The translations under genes and the position numbers were made by a program. 47,866 nt of DNA from Candidatus Woesearchaeota archaeon. Lineage in GTDB: Archaea; Nanobdellota; Nanobdellia; Woesearchaeales; GW2011-AR4. The stretch covers positions 1 through 47,866 of the forward strand of contig JACPDF010000029.1 in NCBI GenBank assembly GCA_016184145.1, read 5' to 3'. Below the pieces are notes generated by a model, which ran no database searches, was not told the DNA's origin, and worked only from the letters and a program-made list of their open reading frames with translations. This document shows, one piece after another, positions 16,359-24,985 of the stretch. Each line of letters opens with the position of its first letter. The stretch's first letter is position 1.

Positions 16359-17149
16359 GCGTTTATTTTTCCTTCAACAATACCAAGGCTGTCTGCCGTT
16401 TCTTTTTTTATCTTGATTTCTGTAAGCTTCTTCAGCGCATCAAAGCAGGCTTTGATCAAGTTGAGTTTAGTCCTCGTCTGGCCTGATGTCTGCGACCATA
16501 CGTCCTTTATTCCCGCTATGCTCAGCATTTTTTTGCACTCCCTTTCTATGCACAAGCCTGTGCCTCTTGGTGCTGGTATCAGCTTCACTTTCACTGAGCC
16601 GCATTTGCCTTCAACAGTAAAAGGCACGCTATGCGGATTCCTGCAGCCGCACTGCCAGCTTCCACAGCCTCTGATTATCTTGATTATGCCAAGCTTTGCA
16701 TTTCTTATGGCCTTTTCCCTTGCAGGAACTGTCTCTTTGCTTTTCCCATAGCCGATTCCTATATATCCATCTTCATTTCCCAGAATCGCAAATGTGCCAA
16801 ACCTTGGCTTGTTGCCTTCCCTTGTCTTCTTTTGCGTCTGCCTGAATACACGCCTCTGGCCTCCGCCAAATTTTCCTTTTGATTGGCCAACAAGCAAGAG
16901 ATCAGTGCTTAAGTTAGGCATCAATATGTCTGTGATCTGGTATTCAAGTATGTTAAGCCTGTTGTCCAGTATGTAATCTATGCTGTCAATTTCCCCCGAT
17001 TTAACCTTCTTTCCCAATAATGTTCTCGGATTCCAGCTTTCTTTATTAAATTCATGAGTAGTCCTTCCTTTTTTTTCTTCTGCCTTTTCCACGTCTATAA
17101 TCACGTCCTCCGCTAATTCTTCCTTTTCTGCTTTTACTTTCTCTGCCAT
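16355..17149 (-). CDS. rps5: Ribosomal protein uS5
   Basis: The small-subunit protein has 264 residues, including an acidic/lysine-rich N-terminal extension of about 30 residues. The double-stranded RNA-binding-like part contains RRVFRQTQKKTREGNKPR and GNEDGYIGIGYGKSKE, and the C-terminal part contains CGCRNPHSVPF and PAPRGTGLCIE, typical of archaeal uS5. It helps set decoding accuracy. It lies 2 nt downstream of uL18. Confidence 0.95.
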   Translation of the reverse strand: MAEKVKAEKEELAEDVIIDVEKAEEKKGRTTHEFNKESWNPRTLLGKKVKSGEIDSIDYILDNRLNILEYQITDILMPNLSTDLLLVGQSKGKFGGGQRRVFRQTQKKTREGNKPRFGTFAILGNEDGYIGIGYGKSKETVPAREKAIRNAKLGIIKIIRGCGSWQCGCRNPHSVPFTVEGKCGSVKVKLIPAPRGTGLCIERECKKMLSIAGIKDVWSQTSGQTRTKLNLIKACFDALKKLTEIKIKKETADSLGIVEGKINA

Positions 17150-17151
17150 TT

Positions 17152-17745
17152 TTACCCTTTGCCAAAATTTTTATCTATGCTGCCTTTTACCTGCTCAAAA
17201 TTTTTAGTTATGTTCTCAGGATCTATCTTGTTTTTTATACAGGCACCAAACTGTTTTTTAAGCAGTGCCTCGTTTTTTTTCAATGATTGCGCATAACCTG
17301 CTATATGGGCGCCACTTAGCCTCTCTTTGCTCGGCAGCATCTCTTTGCTGCAGGGTATGTTTAATCCCGCGTCCAAAGCGCCGGCAAGCACGGAGTACAG
17401 CCTTGAGCCTTTCACCGACTTGCTTAGCCCTATATCAAAAATTACCTGGTCTAGTCTAGCATTTTTTGCTTTTTTACCGAGCAAATAGCCTACGAGGTAA
17501 GCAGCGGGAATATTCCCAGTATTATAGTTCCAGCCGAATTTTTTCAGGTTTTGCGAATGTGATGCAACCCTTACAATATCCCCTTTTTTGTTGTATTCTA
17601 CTATAGATGCCTGTATATTCTTTAATGATTTCCTTACGACAAGCCTTGGCCTTTTTGCCGACAGTACCTTTACCCTTTTCCTGTAATTGGTAAGGCTTTT
17701 TCTTTTTCTTCTGAATCCTACCGTATAAATGCTGTCCCTTTTCAT
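17152..17745 (-). CDS. rpl18: Ribosomal protein uL18
   Basis: This 5S rRNA-binding large-subunit protein has 197 residues, the longer archaeal type. Landmarks are FRRKRKSLTNYRKRVKVLSA near the start, LVVRKSLKNIQASIVEYN, and AAYLVGYLLGKKA followed by GLSKSVKGSRLYSVLAGALDAGL. It overlaps the stop of eL19 by 4 nt, so translation is likely coupled. Confidence 0.95.
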   Translation of the reverse strand: MKRDSIYTVGFRRKRKSLTNYRKRVKVLSAKRPRLVVRKSLKNIQASIVEYNKKGDIVRVASHSQNLKKFGWNYNTGNIPAAYLVGYLLGKKAKNARLDQVIFDIGLSKSVKGSRLYSVLAGALDAGLNIPCSKEMLPSKERLSGAHIAGYAQSLKKNEALLKKQFGACIKNKIDPENITKNFEQVKGSIDKNFGKG

Positions 17746-18191
17746 TTTTTGATGAAGCCGTTTTCCTCCATGTATATCTTAAGGTGCCTTTTGCTCCTGA
17801 AAAAACCGCCTTTGCTTTTCATATAAAGGGACCTGTAGCCAGACCTCTCAATCACATCCTTGTCCCTCAGGTTCTGCAGAAAAGACCTCTGAGTTCTTAT
17901 GTGATTTGCCCACCTGCTTTTCTTTGGGATCCTGGCATTAACGCTACCCTTTCTTGATCCCGGGCCTTTCCTTCTACCCCTGCTTTTCTGGAGCTGGTTC
18001 TTTCTGATTCTGTACTTTGATGTCCCTATGGCCTTTTTTGCAATTATTGCCTTGTCTTTTATCAGGGATTTAATATCAGCTTTTGTTATTGCCTCTTTTA
18101 TCTCTTCAAGCCTGCTAGGATCCAGCCATACATTGCTCTCTGAGCACTTTAATACCTGCGCAGCAAGCCTTTTTTGTATTTTAACCTTCAT
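17742..18191 (-). CDS. rpl19e: Ribosomal protein eL19
   Basis: This archaeal/eukaryotic-specific large-subunit protein has 149 residues. QKRLAAQVLKCSESNVWLDP and the basic RKNQLQKSRGRRKGPGSRKGS are diagnostic, and a long C-terminal helix follows. It contacts 23S rRNA and an intersubunit bridge region in known ribosomes. It starts 1 nt after eL32. Confidence 0.95.
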   Translation of the reverse strand: MKVKIQKRLAAQVLKCSESNVWLDPSRLEEIKEAITKADIKSLIKDKAIIAKKAIGTSKYRIRKNQLQKSRGRRKGPGSRKGSVNARIPKKSRWANHIRTQRSFLQNLRDKDVIERSGYRSLYMKSKGGFFRSKRHLKIYMEENGFIKK

Positions 18192-18192
18192 T

Positions 18193-18759
18193 TTACCTTT
18201 CCCTCTTCGTCAACAGCTTGTCCTTTTCCTTCTTTTCCGCCTCTTTCTTGTCTTCCTCTGCAACTTTCCCAGCTGATTTTTCCTCTTCCCTAGCTGCTTT
18301 CTCCTTTACATCCTTCTTTTCCTCTTTTTTAGATTTCTTTTTCGCGGCCATTTCCTGCTCTGCATTTTTTATGTACTCCTCTGGATTCCTGATGTTCAAT
18401 ACATTAAACCCAAGCTCTTTTGCCTTTTTCAAAATTACAATCCTGTTTTTTTTGCCTGTAGTTGAGGAGATAATAACCCCATGTTTTTTATGGTCCAAAA
18501 CATCAAGTTGCTTTGAGTTATCCACTCTTCTTTCCTCAAGCCCTGTCTTGTGCAGACCCCTTACTTCTCTCGGGCTCCTGTAGCCCTTGGAGACTTTTTT
18601 GGACTTGCCTCTTTTGTTAAGCCTCAGTTTTGAATGCAAGCCCTTCGGTTTTCTCCATTTTCTCTTTAAGCCGGGCTTTTTGTGATAGTCCTGCCTGATA
18701 AACTCAGGCTTTCTCGCCTTTATCTTTCTCCTTATCTCAAGCAATTTTTCTGTGTCCAT
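18193..18759 (-). CDS. rpl32e: Ribosomal protein eL32 with charged C-terminal tail
   Basis: The 188-residue protein has the eL32 core in residues 1-130 (ARKPEFIRQDYHKKPGLKRKWRKP, then GYRSPREVRGLHKTGLEE). After the core comes an unusually long Lys/Glu/Ala tail of about 50 residues that is probably disordered. It starts 1 nt after uL6. Similar tails occur on several other ribosomal proteins in this block. Confidence 0.92.
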   Translation of the reverse strand: MDTEKLLEIRRKIKARKPEFIRQDYHKKPGLKRKWRKPKGLHSKLRLNKRGKSKKVSKGYRSPREVRGLHKTGLEERRVDNSKQLDVLDHKKHGVIISSTTGKKNRIVILKKAKELGFNVLNIRNPEEYIKNAEQEMAAKKKSKKEEKKDVKEKAAREEEKSAGKVAEEDKKEAEKKEKDKLLTKRER

Positions 18760-18760
18760 A

Positions 18761-19336
18761 TTATCTTACTTCCTTGCCATCCTTGTCTGTTATGTAAATG
18801 CCGTCCTGAAAAATCCTGAGATCGTATCTTGTCCTGCGGGTAAGCTGCTCGATATCAGCGCTTATCTGGCCTGCAATCTCCTTGCTTGCGCTTTCCACAC
18901 TTATTTTGTCCCCTTCAACCTTTACTGCTGCCCCTTCCTTAAGCTTGAGTACCCTGGGAACCTTTTCCCCTAAAAAATTTTTTACCGTAAGCTCATCTTT
19001 ATTCACGGAAACATTCATAGGGAAATGCCCCGAGCAGATTTTTAGCATATATTTGTGGCCTTCCAGGCTCCCTTTAATCATGTTCTTTATATGAGCGGCA
19101 TATGATTTTATCAGCTTCTTTTTTACTTTGCTGAACTTCCCTGCTTTGAGTATAATTAAGTCATTCTTGCTTTCTACCGTTATTTTCTTATCCGAAAAGT
19201 CCTTTTTAACCTCGCCTTTCCGCCCCTTTAATGTTAATATGCCCTTATCTATACTAACACTTAGCCCTTCAGGAATCTTTATTTCCGCAATAAGGTCCTT
19301 TTTTTTTGCCTTTCTGCTTTTATTTTCAGTTTCCAT
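18761..19336 (-). CDS. rpl6: Ribosomal protein uL6
   Basis: This large-subunit protein near the factor-binding site has 191 residues from the ATG at 19336, just after the uS8 stop. A longer frame to 19390 overlaps uS8 and is rejected. Landmarks are the two related beta domains, IKIPEGLSVSIDKGILTLKG and later VKNFLGEKVPRVLKL, with AHIKNMIKGSLEGHKYMLKI between them. An N-terminal basic extension (ENKSRKAKKK) is present. Confidence 0.93.
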   Translation of the reverse strand: METENKSRKAKKKDLIAEIKIPEGLSVSIDKGILTLKGRKGEVKKDFSDKKITVESKNDLIILKAGKFSKVKKKLIKSYAAHIKNMIKGSLEGHKYMLKICSGHFPMNVSVNKDELTVKNFLGEKVPRVLKLKEGAAVKVEGDKISVESASKEIAGQISADIEQLTRRTRYDLRIFQDGIYITDKDGKEVR

Positions 19337-19337
19337 T

Positions 19338-19730
19338 TTAGTAGCAATAAGCCAAGAGCTTTCCCCCAATCTGCTTTTTCTTTGCGTCATTATGCGACAT
19401 GATCCCAGCAGGAGTGGATAAGATCAGAATACCCATGCCCCTTGCAAGCAAATACCTTTTCTCAAATTTCTCAAACTGGTCGTTTTTTACGCTGTACCTT
19501 GGCTTTATGACCCCGCACTTGTTGATATTGCCCAGAAGATTTATCTTAATGAAATCTCCCCTGCCGTTCTTGATTTCCTCAAAGTCTCCTATGTAGCCAT
19601 TGTCTTTTATTACTTCAAGCACTTTCCTTATTATCTTTGATGAGGGAGCGGTCATGCTCTCGTGCTTTCCTATCTTCTCGTCATTCAATATTGATGATAA
19701 TGCATTTGCTAACGGATCATTCATTGTCAT
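19338..19730 (-). CDS. rps8: Ribosomal protein uS8
   Basis: The small-subunit protein has 130 residues, the normal archaeal size. It shows DPLANALSSILNDEK at the start and RYLLARGMGILILSTPAGIMSH in the C-terminal RNA-binding part, which ends in GGKLLAYCY. It binds the central domain of 16S rRNA. It lies 8 nt after uS14. Confidence 0.95.
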   Translation of the reverse strand: MTMNDPLANALSSILNDEKIGKHESMTAPSSKIIRKVLEVIKDNGYIGDFEEIKNGRGDFIKINLLGNINKCGVIKPRYSVKNDQFEKFEKRYLLARGMGILILSTPAGIMSHNDAKKKQIGGKLLAYCY

Positions 19731-19738
19731 TTTTTGCC

Positions 19739-19975
19739 TCAGCTGTACTTTTTAAACCCAAGCTCCACAGCATTTTCCCTGAAACACTGCCTGCACAGAT
19801 GAATGCCATAGCTGCTTATATGGCCCCTTATTCTCCCACACCTGACGCATCTCTTCAGGCTTATGCCGCAGCTTCTTTTTTTTGGAGCATTATGCTTGAT
19901 GTATTTCTTCATCTTCACAGGCTTGGCCCTGAGCTGCCTGAATTCCTTTTTATAATCGCTGTATGACATTTTCAT
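19739..19975 (-). CDS. rps14: Ribosomal protein uS14, zinc-binding type
   Basis: The 78-residue protein carries the four cysteines of the zinc-type S14: RCVRC and HLCRQC. The end ([12 protein letters not shown]) is the usual archaeal C-terminus. The ATG at 19975 overlaps the uL5 stop by 4 nt; a second ATG two codons later (19969) is also possible. The family is usually around 50-60 residues, so the N-terminal 20 residues are an extension. Confidence 0.93.
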   Translation of the reverse strand: MKMSYSDYKKEFRQLRAKPVKMKKYIKHNAPKKRSCGISLKRCVRCGRIRGHISSYGIHLCRQCFRENAVELGFKKYS

Positions 19976-20481
19976 TCACCTAGCTTCAAATTAAAATTGC
20001 TCTTCATGAAATCAATCGATTCATTTCTCCTGATGCGGTGCTTTTTTGGTATAGTATGCCTTTTCAAAGCCCTTTTCTTTATCCTGAAGCCGTTTCTTTC
20101 CAGAGTTATGCAAACCTGGAATCCCATAATGCCTATTTCAGGATCATACTTGACTCCAGGAACATCGATGTACTCATTAATACCAAATGATATATTCCCC
20201 TCATCATCAAAATTGCTTTGCTGCAAGGTATTATCTTTTGACTCGAGGAGCCTTTTCAATAATTCCGTTGCCTTGCCTTTCCTCAATGTCAGCTTGCATC
20301 CTATCGGCAATCCAGGCCTTAGACCCCACTCCTGGATCCTTTTTCTTGTGAATGTCTTTACTGGCTGCCTACCAGCTATGCTGTTGATAAGCTTCATTCC
20401 TTTCTCTAGCTTAGCCTGGTCCTTTCCAGCACCGATGTTCAGCGTTACTTTTTCTATGCTTATTTCTCTCATAGGATTCAT
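19972..20481 (-). CDS. rpl5: Ribosomal protein uL5
   Basis: This 5S rRNA-binding protein of the central protuberance has 169 residues. [20 protein letters not shown] and [20 protein letters not shown] are clear family motifs. It is 1 nt downstream of eS4 and overlaps uS14 by 4 nt. Confidence 0.95.
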   Translation of the reverse strand: MNPMREISIEKVTLNIGAGKDQAKLEKGMKLINSIAGRQPVKTFTRKRIQEWGLRPGLPIGCKLTLRKGKATELLKRLLESKDNTLQQSNFDDEGNISFGINEYIDVPGVKYDPEIGIMGFQVCITLERNGFRIKKRALKRHTIPKKHRIRRNESIDFMKSNFNLKLGE

Positions 20482-20482
20482 T

Positions 20483-21187
20483 TTATTGTGTTAATTTAAT
20501 CAAAGGCTTGTCTCTGCCTACAGGAAATGCGTATTTTTTTAATGTCTCGACGACATCTCCCTTTTCGGTCTTGTATATGATTCTGTTGCCGGCAATATCC
20601 TGAACCTTCCCTGTTCCACCTATATGCTTCCCTCCTGTCAGGAATATCAAAGAGTCCTTAGCAAGCTTGATATGATCTTTTATCATAGACTTCTTATCGC
20701 TCAGATCTACAAGCACAACGTCTCCTACCTTGTAGCTGTCTTTTTCAACAAGCATGTTCTTTCCATCATACAAATTCAGCTGAGCCTTTCCTTTCATCCC
20801 TTTCATAATGCTCTTGCCGATTATCTTGCAAAGCTTAAGGCCGCTTTCATCCTTGCTTATCTTGATAAGGGTTATAGAGCCCTTTTTATCCAAAATAATG
20901 CGGAAATGCTCGCCTATGTCATTAAGCGACAAAACATCAAACAATCCAACCGGGAATTTAAGGTCTCTTCTTCTTATGCCGTCAACAGTTATGTCCTTGT
21001 TTGCCAGCATGAACTTTGCTTCCCTATTAGTTGCCGCATATCCGAGCATGTCCCTCAAAATGACATTCAACGGCAATGCCATCTCAATCTTATGGGGTCC
21101 AGGGCTTGGCTTTGTTATATACACTATGCCCTTTCTCTTTATCTTCCATGATTTCGGCGAAAAATGCCGTTTAAGATGCTTTGACAT
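20483..21187 (-). CDS. rps4e: Ribosomal protein eS4
   Basis: This archaeal/eukaryotic small-subunit protein has 234 residues. It begins with KHLKRHFSPKSWKIKRKG, continues with an S4-like domain (VILRDMLGYAATNREAKFM), and ends in a KOW-like segment (GKHIGGTGKVQDIAGNRI). It overlaps the end of uL24 by 17 nt, a typical compact arrangement. Confidence 0.95.
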   Translation of the reverse strand: MSKHLKRHFSPKSWKIKRKGIVYITKPSPGPHKIEMALPLNVILRDMLGYAATNREAKFMLANKDITVDGIRRRDLKFPVGLFDVLSLNDIGEHFRIILDKKGSITLIKISKDESGLKLCKIIGKSIMKGMKGKAQLNLYDGKNMLVEKDSYKVGDVVLVDLSDKKSMIKDHIKLAKDSLIFLTGGKHIGGTGKVQDIAGNRIIYKTEKGDVVETLKKYAFPVGRDKPLIKLTQ

Positions 21188-21572
21188 TTTTTTTCTTCCT
21201 CTCCAAAACTTTATTCCTCATCTTATCGTCTATGTTCAGTTCCGTGACCAAAAGATTGGACGGATGCAAAGGATGCCTTGTCTTTGTTCCGTCTTTTTTT
21301 GAAATTTCTATGCCGCTTATGTATACGCGTGTTTTTTTCAGGTCAACTTCCTCAACTTTTCCCTGCTTGTTTCTGAATTGGCCTCTCATGACTTTTACAT
21401 TATCGCCTTTCCTCAGGTTTATGCTCCTCTTGCTGTACTTTTTTCTCAGCTCTTTTGAAAGGTGTGCGCTGACAAACTTCTGCTTGATGTGCAACGGGGC
21501 GTTATGCCTGTACTTCCTTTGCTTTCTCGGCTGCACGCTTCTTTTCCACGAAGTTGCGAATTTTGTTTTCAT
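21171..21572 (-). CDS. rpl24: Ribosomal protein uL24
   Basis: This assembly-initiating large-subunit protein has 133 residues from the ATG at 21572 (MKTKFATSWKRSVQPRKQRKY). A longer frame to 21590 overlaps uL14 and is not supported. The KOW motif is in GDNVKVMRGQFRNKQGKVEEV. It lies 10 nt after uL14 and overlaps eS4 by 17 nt. Confidence 0.94.
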   Translation of the reverse strand: MKTKFATSWKRSVQPRKQRKYRHNAPLHIKQKFVSAHLSKELRKKYSKRSINLRKGDNVKVMRGQFRNKQGKVEEVDLKKTRVYISGIEISKKDGTKTRHPLHPSNLLVTELNIDDKMRNKVLERKKKNVKAS

Positions 21573-21582
21573 ATCAGCTACC

Positions 21583-21984
21583 TTAAACAACGATGCTCGC
21601 TATCTTTGCCACTCCTGGCCAACGTTCAGTGACTTCCTTTGCAATAGCGCCCTTGAACATTGTGCCTTTCGGGTTTCCTTTATCATCCTTTAAAACAACT
21701 GCAGCATTGTCCTCGAACTTTATCCTTGTGCCGTCAGCCCTCCTGTACTCTTTCTTCTGCCTCACTATTATTGCATGCACTACTTGTTTTCTCATATCTG
21801 GACGACCGCGCCTTACAGACGCCATGACTAAATCAGCAACACCAGCCGAAGAGATGCGCCCTTTTGTTGTTTTCAAGCCTACTACGGTAAATATCCTGAG
21901 CACCTTGGCTCCCGAATTATCGCAGGTTTCTACCTCGCTCCCTACAGGCAGCGCTCTCGTCACATTGGCCTTTATAGCTTTCAT
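21583..21984 (-). CDS. rpl14: Ribosomal protein uL14
   Basis: This conserved large-subunit protein has 133 residues and sits at the subunit interface. [38 protein letters not shown] and the end [10 protein letters not shown] are diagnostic. It overlaps uS17 by 4 nt. Confidence 0.96.
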   Translation of the reverse strand: MKAIKANVTRALPVGSEVETCDNSGAKVLRIFTVVGLKTTKGRISSAGVADLVMASVRRGRPDMRKQVVHAIIVRQKKEYRRADGTRIKFEDNAAVVLKDDKGNPKGTMFKGAIAKEVTERWPGVAKIASIVV

Positions 21985-22427
21985 TCTTTTTGCTCCTTGT
22001 TTGGTTTCTTTGCATTATCCTTATTATCTTCAGGTTTTTTTACTTCCTTCCTTACCTTTGACTCCTCTTCAGCCTGCATTCTTTGCTCAAACCCTTTTTC
22101 CCTGCCCAAAACCTCAACCACAACAAAGTTTTTGGTCTTGCTTAGCGGCCTGCATTCCATTATCTTCACAATGTCACCTTCATTTGCATTGATGCATGAA
22201 GGATTATGGGCTTTGACCCTGCTCCTTCTTTTTTCATACCTTTCATATTTCCTCAAGTAGTTCTTCCATTCCCATTCAACATTTACAGTTTTCTGCATCC
22301 TGCTTGATACCACAATTCCGGTAAGAATCCTCCCCCTACACTTCAAAGTACCATGGAACGGACAATTATCATCCTGGCATGCCTCCTTGGGATTACTTAC
22401 TTCCAAACCTATGTTTCTAATTTCCAT
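21981..22427 (-). CDS. rps17: Ribosomal protein uS17 with charged tail
   Basis: The archaeal-type protein has 148 residues. The [19 protein letters not shown] segment and the OB-fold core ([16 protein letters not shown]) identify it. After about residue 113 a Lys/Glu/Asn-rich tail follows, longer than normal archaeal uS17. It overlaps Rpp29 by 11 nt and uL14 by 4 nt. Confidence 0.93.
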   Translation of the reverse strand: MEIRNIGLEVSNPKEACQDDNCPFHGTLKCRGRILTGIVVSSRMQKTVNVEWEWKNYLRKYERYEKRRSRVKAHNPSCINANEGDIVKIMECRPLSKTKNFVVVEVLGREKGFEQRMQAEEESKVRKEVKKPEDNKDNAKKPNKEQKE

Positions 22428-22674
22428 TTTTTATCTTAATCCGGTCTTCCGGTTTCATCGCAATTATGTTCCCATCAACCTCAACAAAGCTGTCGTTTAT
22501 TTTAATCTGAAATAGAGAGTTTGCTTTCAAAATCCTTTTTCTTGCATTATTTGTCTTTACCAAAAAGCTGTTTTTTGTCTCATCAATTATTTTCCCTTCT
22601 ACTTTCTTGCCAGGGATGCTTACATGCTTCCCTATAAATTCCCCGCGCAATATGCCAACATTTTTCTGCGTCAT
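22417..22674 (-). CDS. rnp1: RNase P protein component Rpp29 (p29)
   Basis: This small protein of 85 residues binds RNase P RNA and helps process tRNA 5' ends. [25 protein letters not shown] and the C-terminal [13 protein letters not shown] form the Sm-like barrel seen in archaeal p29. Its place between aIF1 and uS17 is the conserved archaeal one. Confidence 0.9.
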   Translation of the reverse strand: MTQKNVGILRGEFIGKHVSIPGKKVEGKIIDETKNSFLVKTNNARKRILKANSLFQIKINDSFVEVDGNIIAMKPEDRIKIKNGN

Positions 22675-22675
22675 C

Positions 22676-22984
22676 TTACCTTACTTCAATTGATTCCTGG
22701 GGAAAACCCATCCTGACCAAAAACTCCTTAACTTTCCCTTTGTGGTCGCCCTGCAGCTCTATCTTGCCTTCCTTTGTGGTGCCGCCGCATGCGAACTGCT
22801 CTTTGAGCTTTTTTGCAAGGTCCCTGATGTCAATCTCTTTTTTGTCAATGCCCTCAATAACAGTATAATATTTCCTGAACTTCTTCTTTTCAAGATATAC
22901 CTTAATTATCTGGCTTTCTTTTGCAATTGTTTCGCAAACACAAAGCTCTTTCACAAGCCCACACTTAGGACATATCTCACTCAT
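22676..22984 (-). CDS. Translation initiation factor aIF1 (SUI1 family)
   Basis: The 102-residue protein has an N-terminal possible zinc site (CPKCG and CVCE) and the SUI1 core (RKYYTVIEGIDKKE, KKLKEQFACGGTTKEGKIELQGDHK). In archaea and eukaryotes this factor checks the start codon during initiation. It overlaps uL29 by 4 nt. Confidence 0.94.
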   Translation of the reverse strand: MSEICPKCGLVKELCVCETIAKESQIIKVYLEKKKFRKYYTVIEGIDKKEIDIRDLAKKLKEQFACGGTTKEGKIELQGDHKGKVKEFLVRMGFPQESIEVR

Positions 22985-23226
22985 GCTTTTTTACCAACCT
23001 CATTTTTTTCGGTTTGCTGCGCCTTTTTCTCTTTTTTTGCCCTCTTTTCATGCTCTATTGTGATTATTCTTGCGAGGGTTTTCTTTATCTTCCTTATCTG
23101 GCCTGGATTTTTAATAGCGGTTCCTATCGCTACCTGTGCATTCATCTTAACAAGCTCTTTTTTCAACTCAGTTGCTTTTTCATCAGCCATACTTTTGTCC
23201 ATTCCCCTTATTTCCTTAACCTTCAT
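22981..23226 (-). CDS. rpl29: Ribosomal protein uL29
   Basis: This two-helix large-subunit protein near the exit tunnel has 81 residues. It contains KNPGQIRKIKKTLARIITI and a short Lys/Glu end. It overlaps uS3 by 11 nt and aIF1 by 4 nt, the normal order. Confidence 0.92.
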   Translation of the reverse strand: MKVKEIRGMDKSMADEKATELKKELVKMNAQVAIGTAIKNPGQIRKIKKTLARIITIEHEKRAKKEKKAQQTEKNEVGKKA

Positions 23227-23971
23227 TTTCCTTTACCTGCTTTTTCCTCGGTTTTTTTGCCGTTGTCTTGCTTTTGCTCTCCTTTTCAGGCTGCTCTTCA
23301 GAAGCCTCTTTGTCTTTTTTATCGCCTGTTTTCTCGGCTTTATTTTCTGTTACTTCCTCAACTTTTTCCGCTTTTTCCTTAATAAGCTCTACCTTATCCG
23401 GCAGCTTTGTATCTGGCGGCATAATGCTTACCTTTACCCCTATTATCCCGGTCTTCAGTTTTGCCTGACCTTGTGACTTATTGACGCCTACTATTGCGAT
23501 GTCTCCACATTTTTTCAGATAGCCTGAGTAAAATCTCCAGGATTTTGCCCTGCTGCTCGGTATTTTTCCAGATACTATTATCTCAACACCTAAGGCTCCT
23601 GATTTCATCACCTCTTCCATGATTTTATGACCAATTGCCTTGAATTTCTCCGCTCCAAACCTTTCCAATGAGTCTGTAATCTTTTCAGAGACTATCTTTG
23701 CATCCAGATTCAAATTTTCCACTTCGCTTATCTCTATCTGCGGATTTTCGAGATTGAATCTTTTCTTCAGATTTGCTGTCAGCTCTTTTATGTTCTGCCC
23801 TTTTCTCCCAACTATCAGGCCTGGCCTTGAAGCATAAATTACTATTTTTTCCCCTAATGGCGTCTTCAACATCTTTGTGTGGCTGTGTCCCACACTTCTG
23901 AGGTTATTGCTTATGTATTCCTCTATCTGGTGTTCCTTCATTTTCTGCGCTATGAACCTTCTTTCAATCAT
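23216..23971 (-). CDS. rps3: Ribosomal protein uS3 with charged tail
   Basis: The small-subunit protein has 251 residues. ERRFIAQKMKEHQIEEYI opens the N-domain. The KH motif is in RPGLIVGRKGQNIKELT (about 49-65), and the C-domain contains GVEIIVSGKIPSSRAKSWRF. After about residue 200 a Lys/Glu/Thr-rich tail of about 50 residues follows. It helps form the mRNA entry site. Confidence 0.94.
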   Translation of the reverse strand: MIERRFIAQKMKEHQIEEYISNNLRSVGHSHTKMLKTPLGEKIVIYASRPGLIVGRKGQNIKELTANLKKRFNLENPQIEISEVENLNLDAKIVSEKITDSLERFGAEKFKAIGHKIMEEVMKSGALGVEIIVSGKIPSSRAKSWRFYSGYLKKCGDIAIVGVNKSQGQAKLKTGIIGVKVSIMPPDTKLPDKVELIKEKAEKVEEVTENKAEKTGDKKDKEASEEQPEKESKSKTTAKKPRKKQVKENEG

Positions 23972-23978
23972 TTTTTAC

Positions 23979-24584
23979 CTACATTTCATTTTTTCCTGAT
24001 GGTTGAGCATCAATATCTTTTTCCGTTTCCTGCTTTTTAGGAGACTCTTTCCTTGCATTTGCCTCGATTGCTTCTTTTTTTGCTTCCACTGCAGGCTTGC
24101 TCTCCTTTGTTTTCTTTTCCGTTATTTTTTTGTTTTCTCCCTTTTTGCCCGCCATCTCCTTAACGACAATCTCTATGTTTGTCCTCTTTGCTTTCCTGCT
24201 TCTTTTCCTTCCGTAATGCATGACTGTGGCAGCCTTGTTTGCATTTATGTGCGTTATCACCAGGTTAGAGCTGTTCATGCCTTTAAACTGCGCATTGGCC
24301 TCGACAAGGCTTATGAGATCCAAAATCTCTTTTGATGCTTTTCCAGGATATCTTCCTGCAGCAATCCTATTTTTATGCCCCATGTTGTCATTGAACCTTC
24401 TAAAAGGAATGGCCCTCTTTTTTTCTATTACTTTGTTCAGCACATTTTTTGCATAGCCAACATCCTTGTTCCTTATGAAATTGCATATTTCAATACTCTG
24501 CTTAAATGAAATCGGCAAAGATTTTCCAATAACCCTTGCCATGTTCTCCTTTGAGTAGCTGCTGAACGAATAGTTTTTACCCAT
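23979..24584 (-). CDS. rpl22: Ribosomal protein uL22 with charged tail
   Basis: The 201-residue protein has the archaeal uL22 core (IGKSLPISFKQSIEICNFIR, then RRFNDNMGHKNRIAAGRYPG and HYGRKRSRKAKRTNIEIVV) in the first 143 residues. The remaining 58 or so are Lys/Glu/Ala-rich and probably disordered. It lines the exit tunnel in other ribosomes. It lies 7 nt upstream of uS3. Confidence 0.93.
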   Translation of the reverse strand: MGKNYSFSSYSKENMARVIGKSLPISFKQSIEICNFIRNKDVGYAKNVLNKVIEKKRAIPFRRFNDNMGHKNRIAAGRYPGKASKEILDLISLVEANAQFKGMNSSNLVITHINANKAATVMHYGRKRSRKAKRTNIEIVVKEMAGKKGENKKITEKKTKESKPAVEAKKEAIEANARKESPKKQETEKDIDAQPSGKNEM

Positions 24585-24585
24585 T

Positions 24586-24969
24586 TTATTTTACAGACAG
24601 CGCTGCACTTGATTTTGTAGCTCCTATTCCAGGTGCCGAATGCTCAACCCTGCTCCTTGTGAATGAAAATTCACCGAGGCAGCGGCCAATCATCTCTTCT
24701 GTTATGCCTACTATGGCAAATTCCTTGCCGTTATGCACTTTTATTGTCTGCCCAACCATCTCAGGCAAAATTATCATGTCCCTGCAATGGGTTTCAATGT
24801 TTTTTTCATTTCTCTTTATTTTCTTAAGTAGCTTTTTCTGCTGCTCAGTAAGGCCGCGCTTTATGCTCCTTCTTCTGCGCGCAGGAAGCAACTGTGCAAA
24901 TTCATTCAAGCTTAATTTTTTCAGCTCTTCCAGCGTTTTTCCCCCGTAAGTAAATTCTTTTCTTGCCAT
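24586..24969 (-). CDS. rps19: Ribosomal protein uS19
   Basis: This small-subunit head protein has 127 residues. [20 protein letters not shown] and [20 protein letters not shown] are diagnostic. It ends 1 nt before uL22. Confidence 0.96.
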   Translation of the reverse strand: MARKEFTYGGKTLEELKKLSLNEFAQLLPARRRRSIKRGLTEQQKKLLKKIKRNEKNIETHCRDMIILPEMVGQTIKVHNGKEFAIVGITEEMIGRCLGEFSFTRSRVEHSAPGIGATKSSAALSVK

Positions 24970-24985
24970 TTTTAACTTGTTTTAA

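Noticed and set aside
22742-23476. A 244-codon plus-strand frame opposite aIF1, uL29 and uS3
   Set aside because: It runs antisense across three conserved genes with no promoter or family match; shadow.
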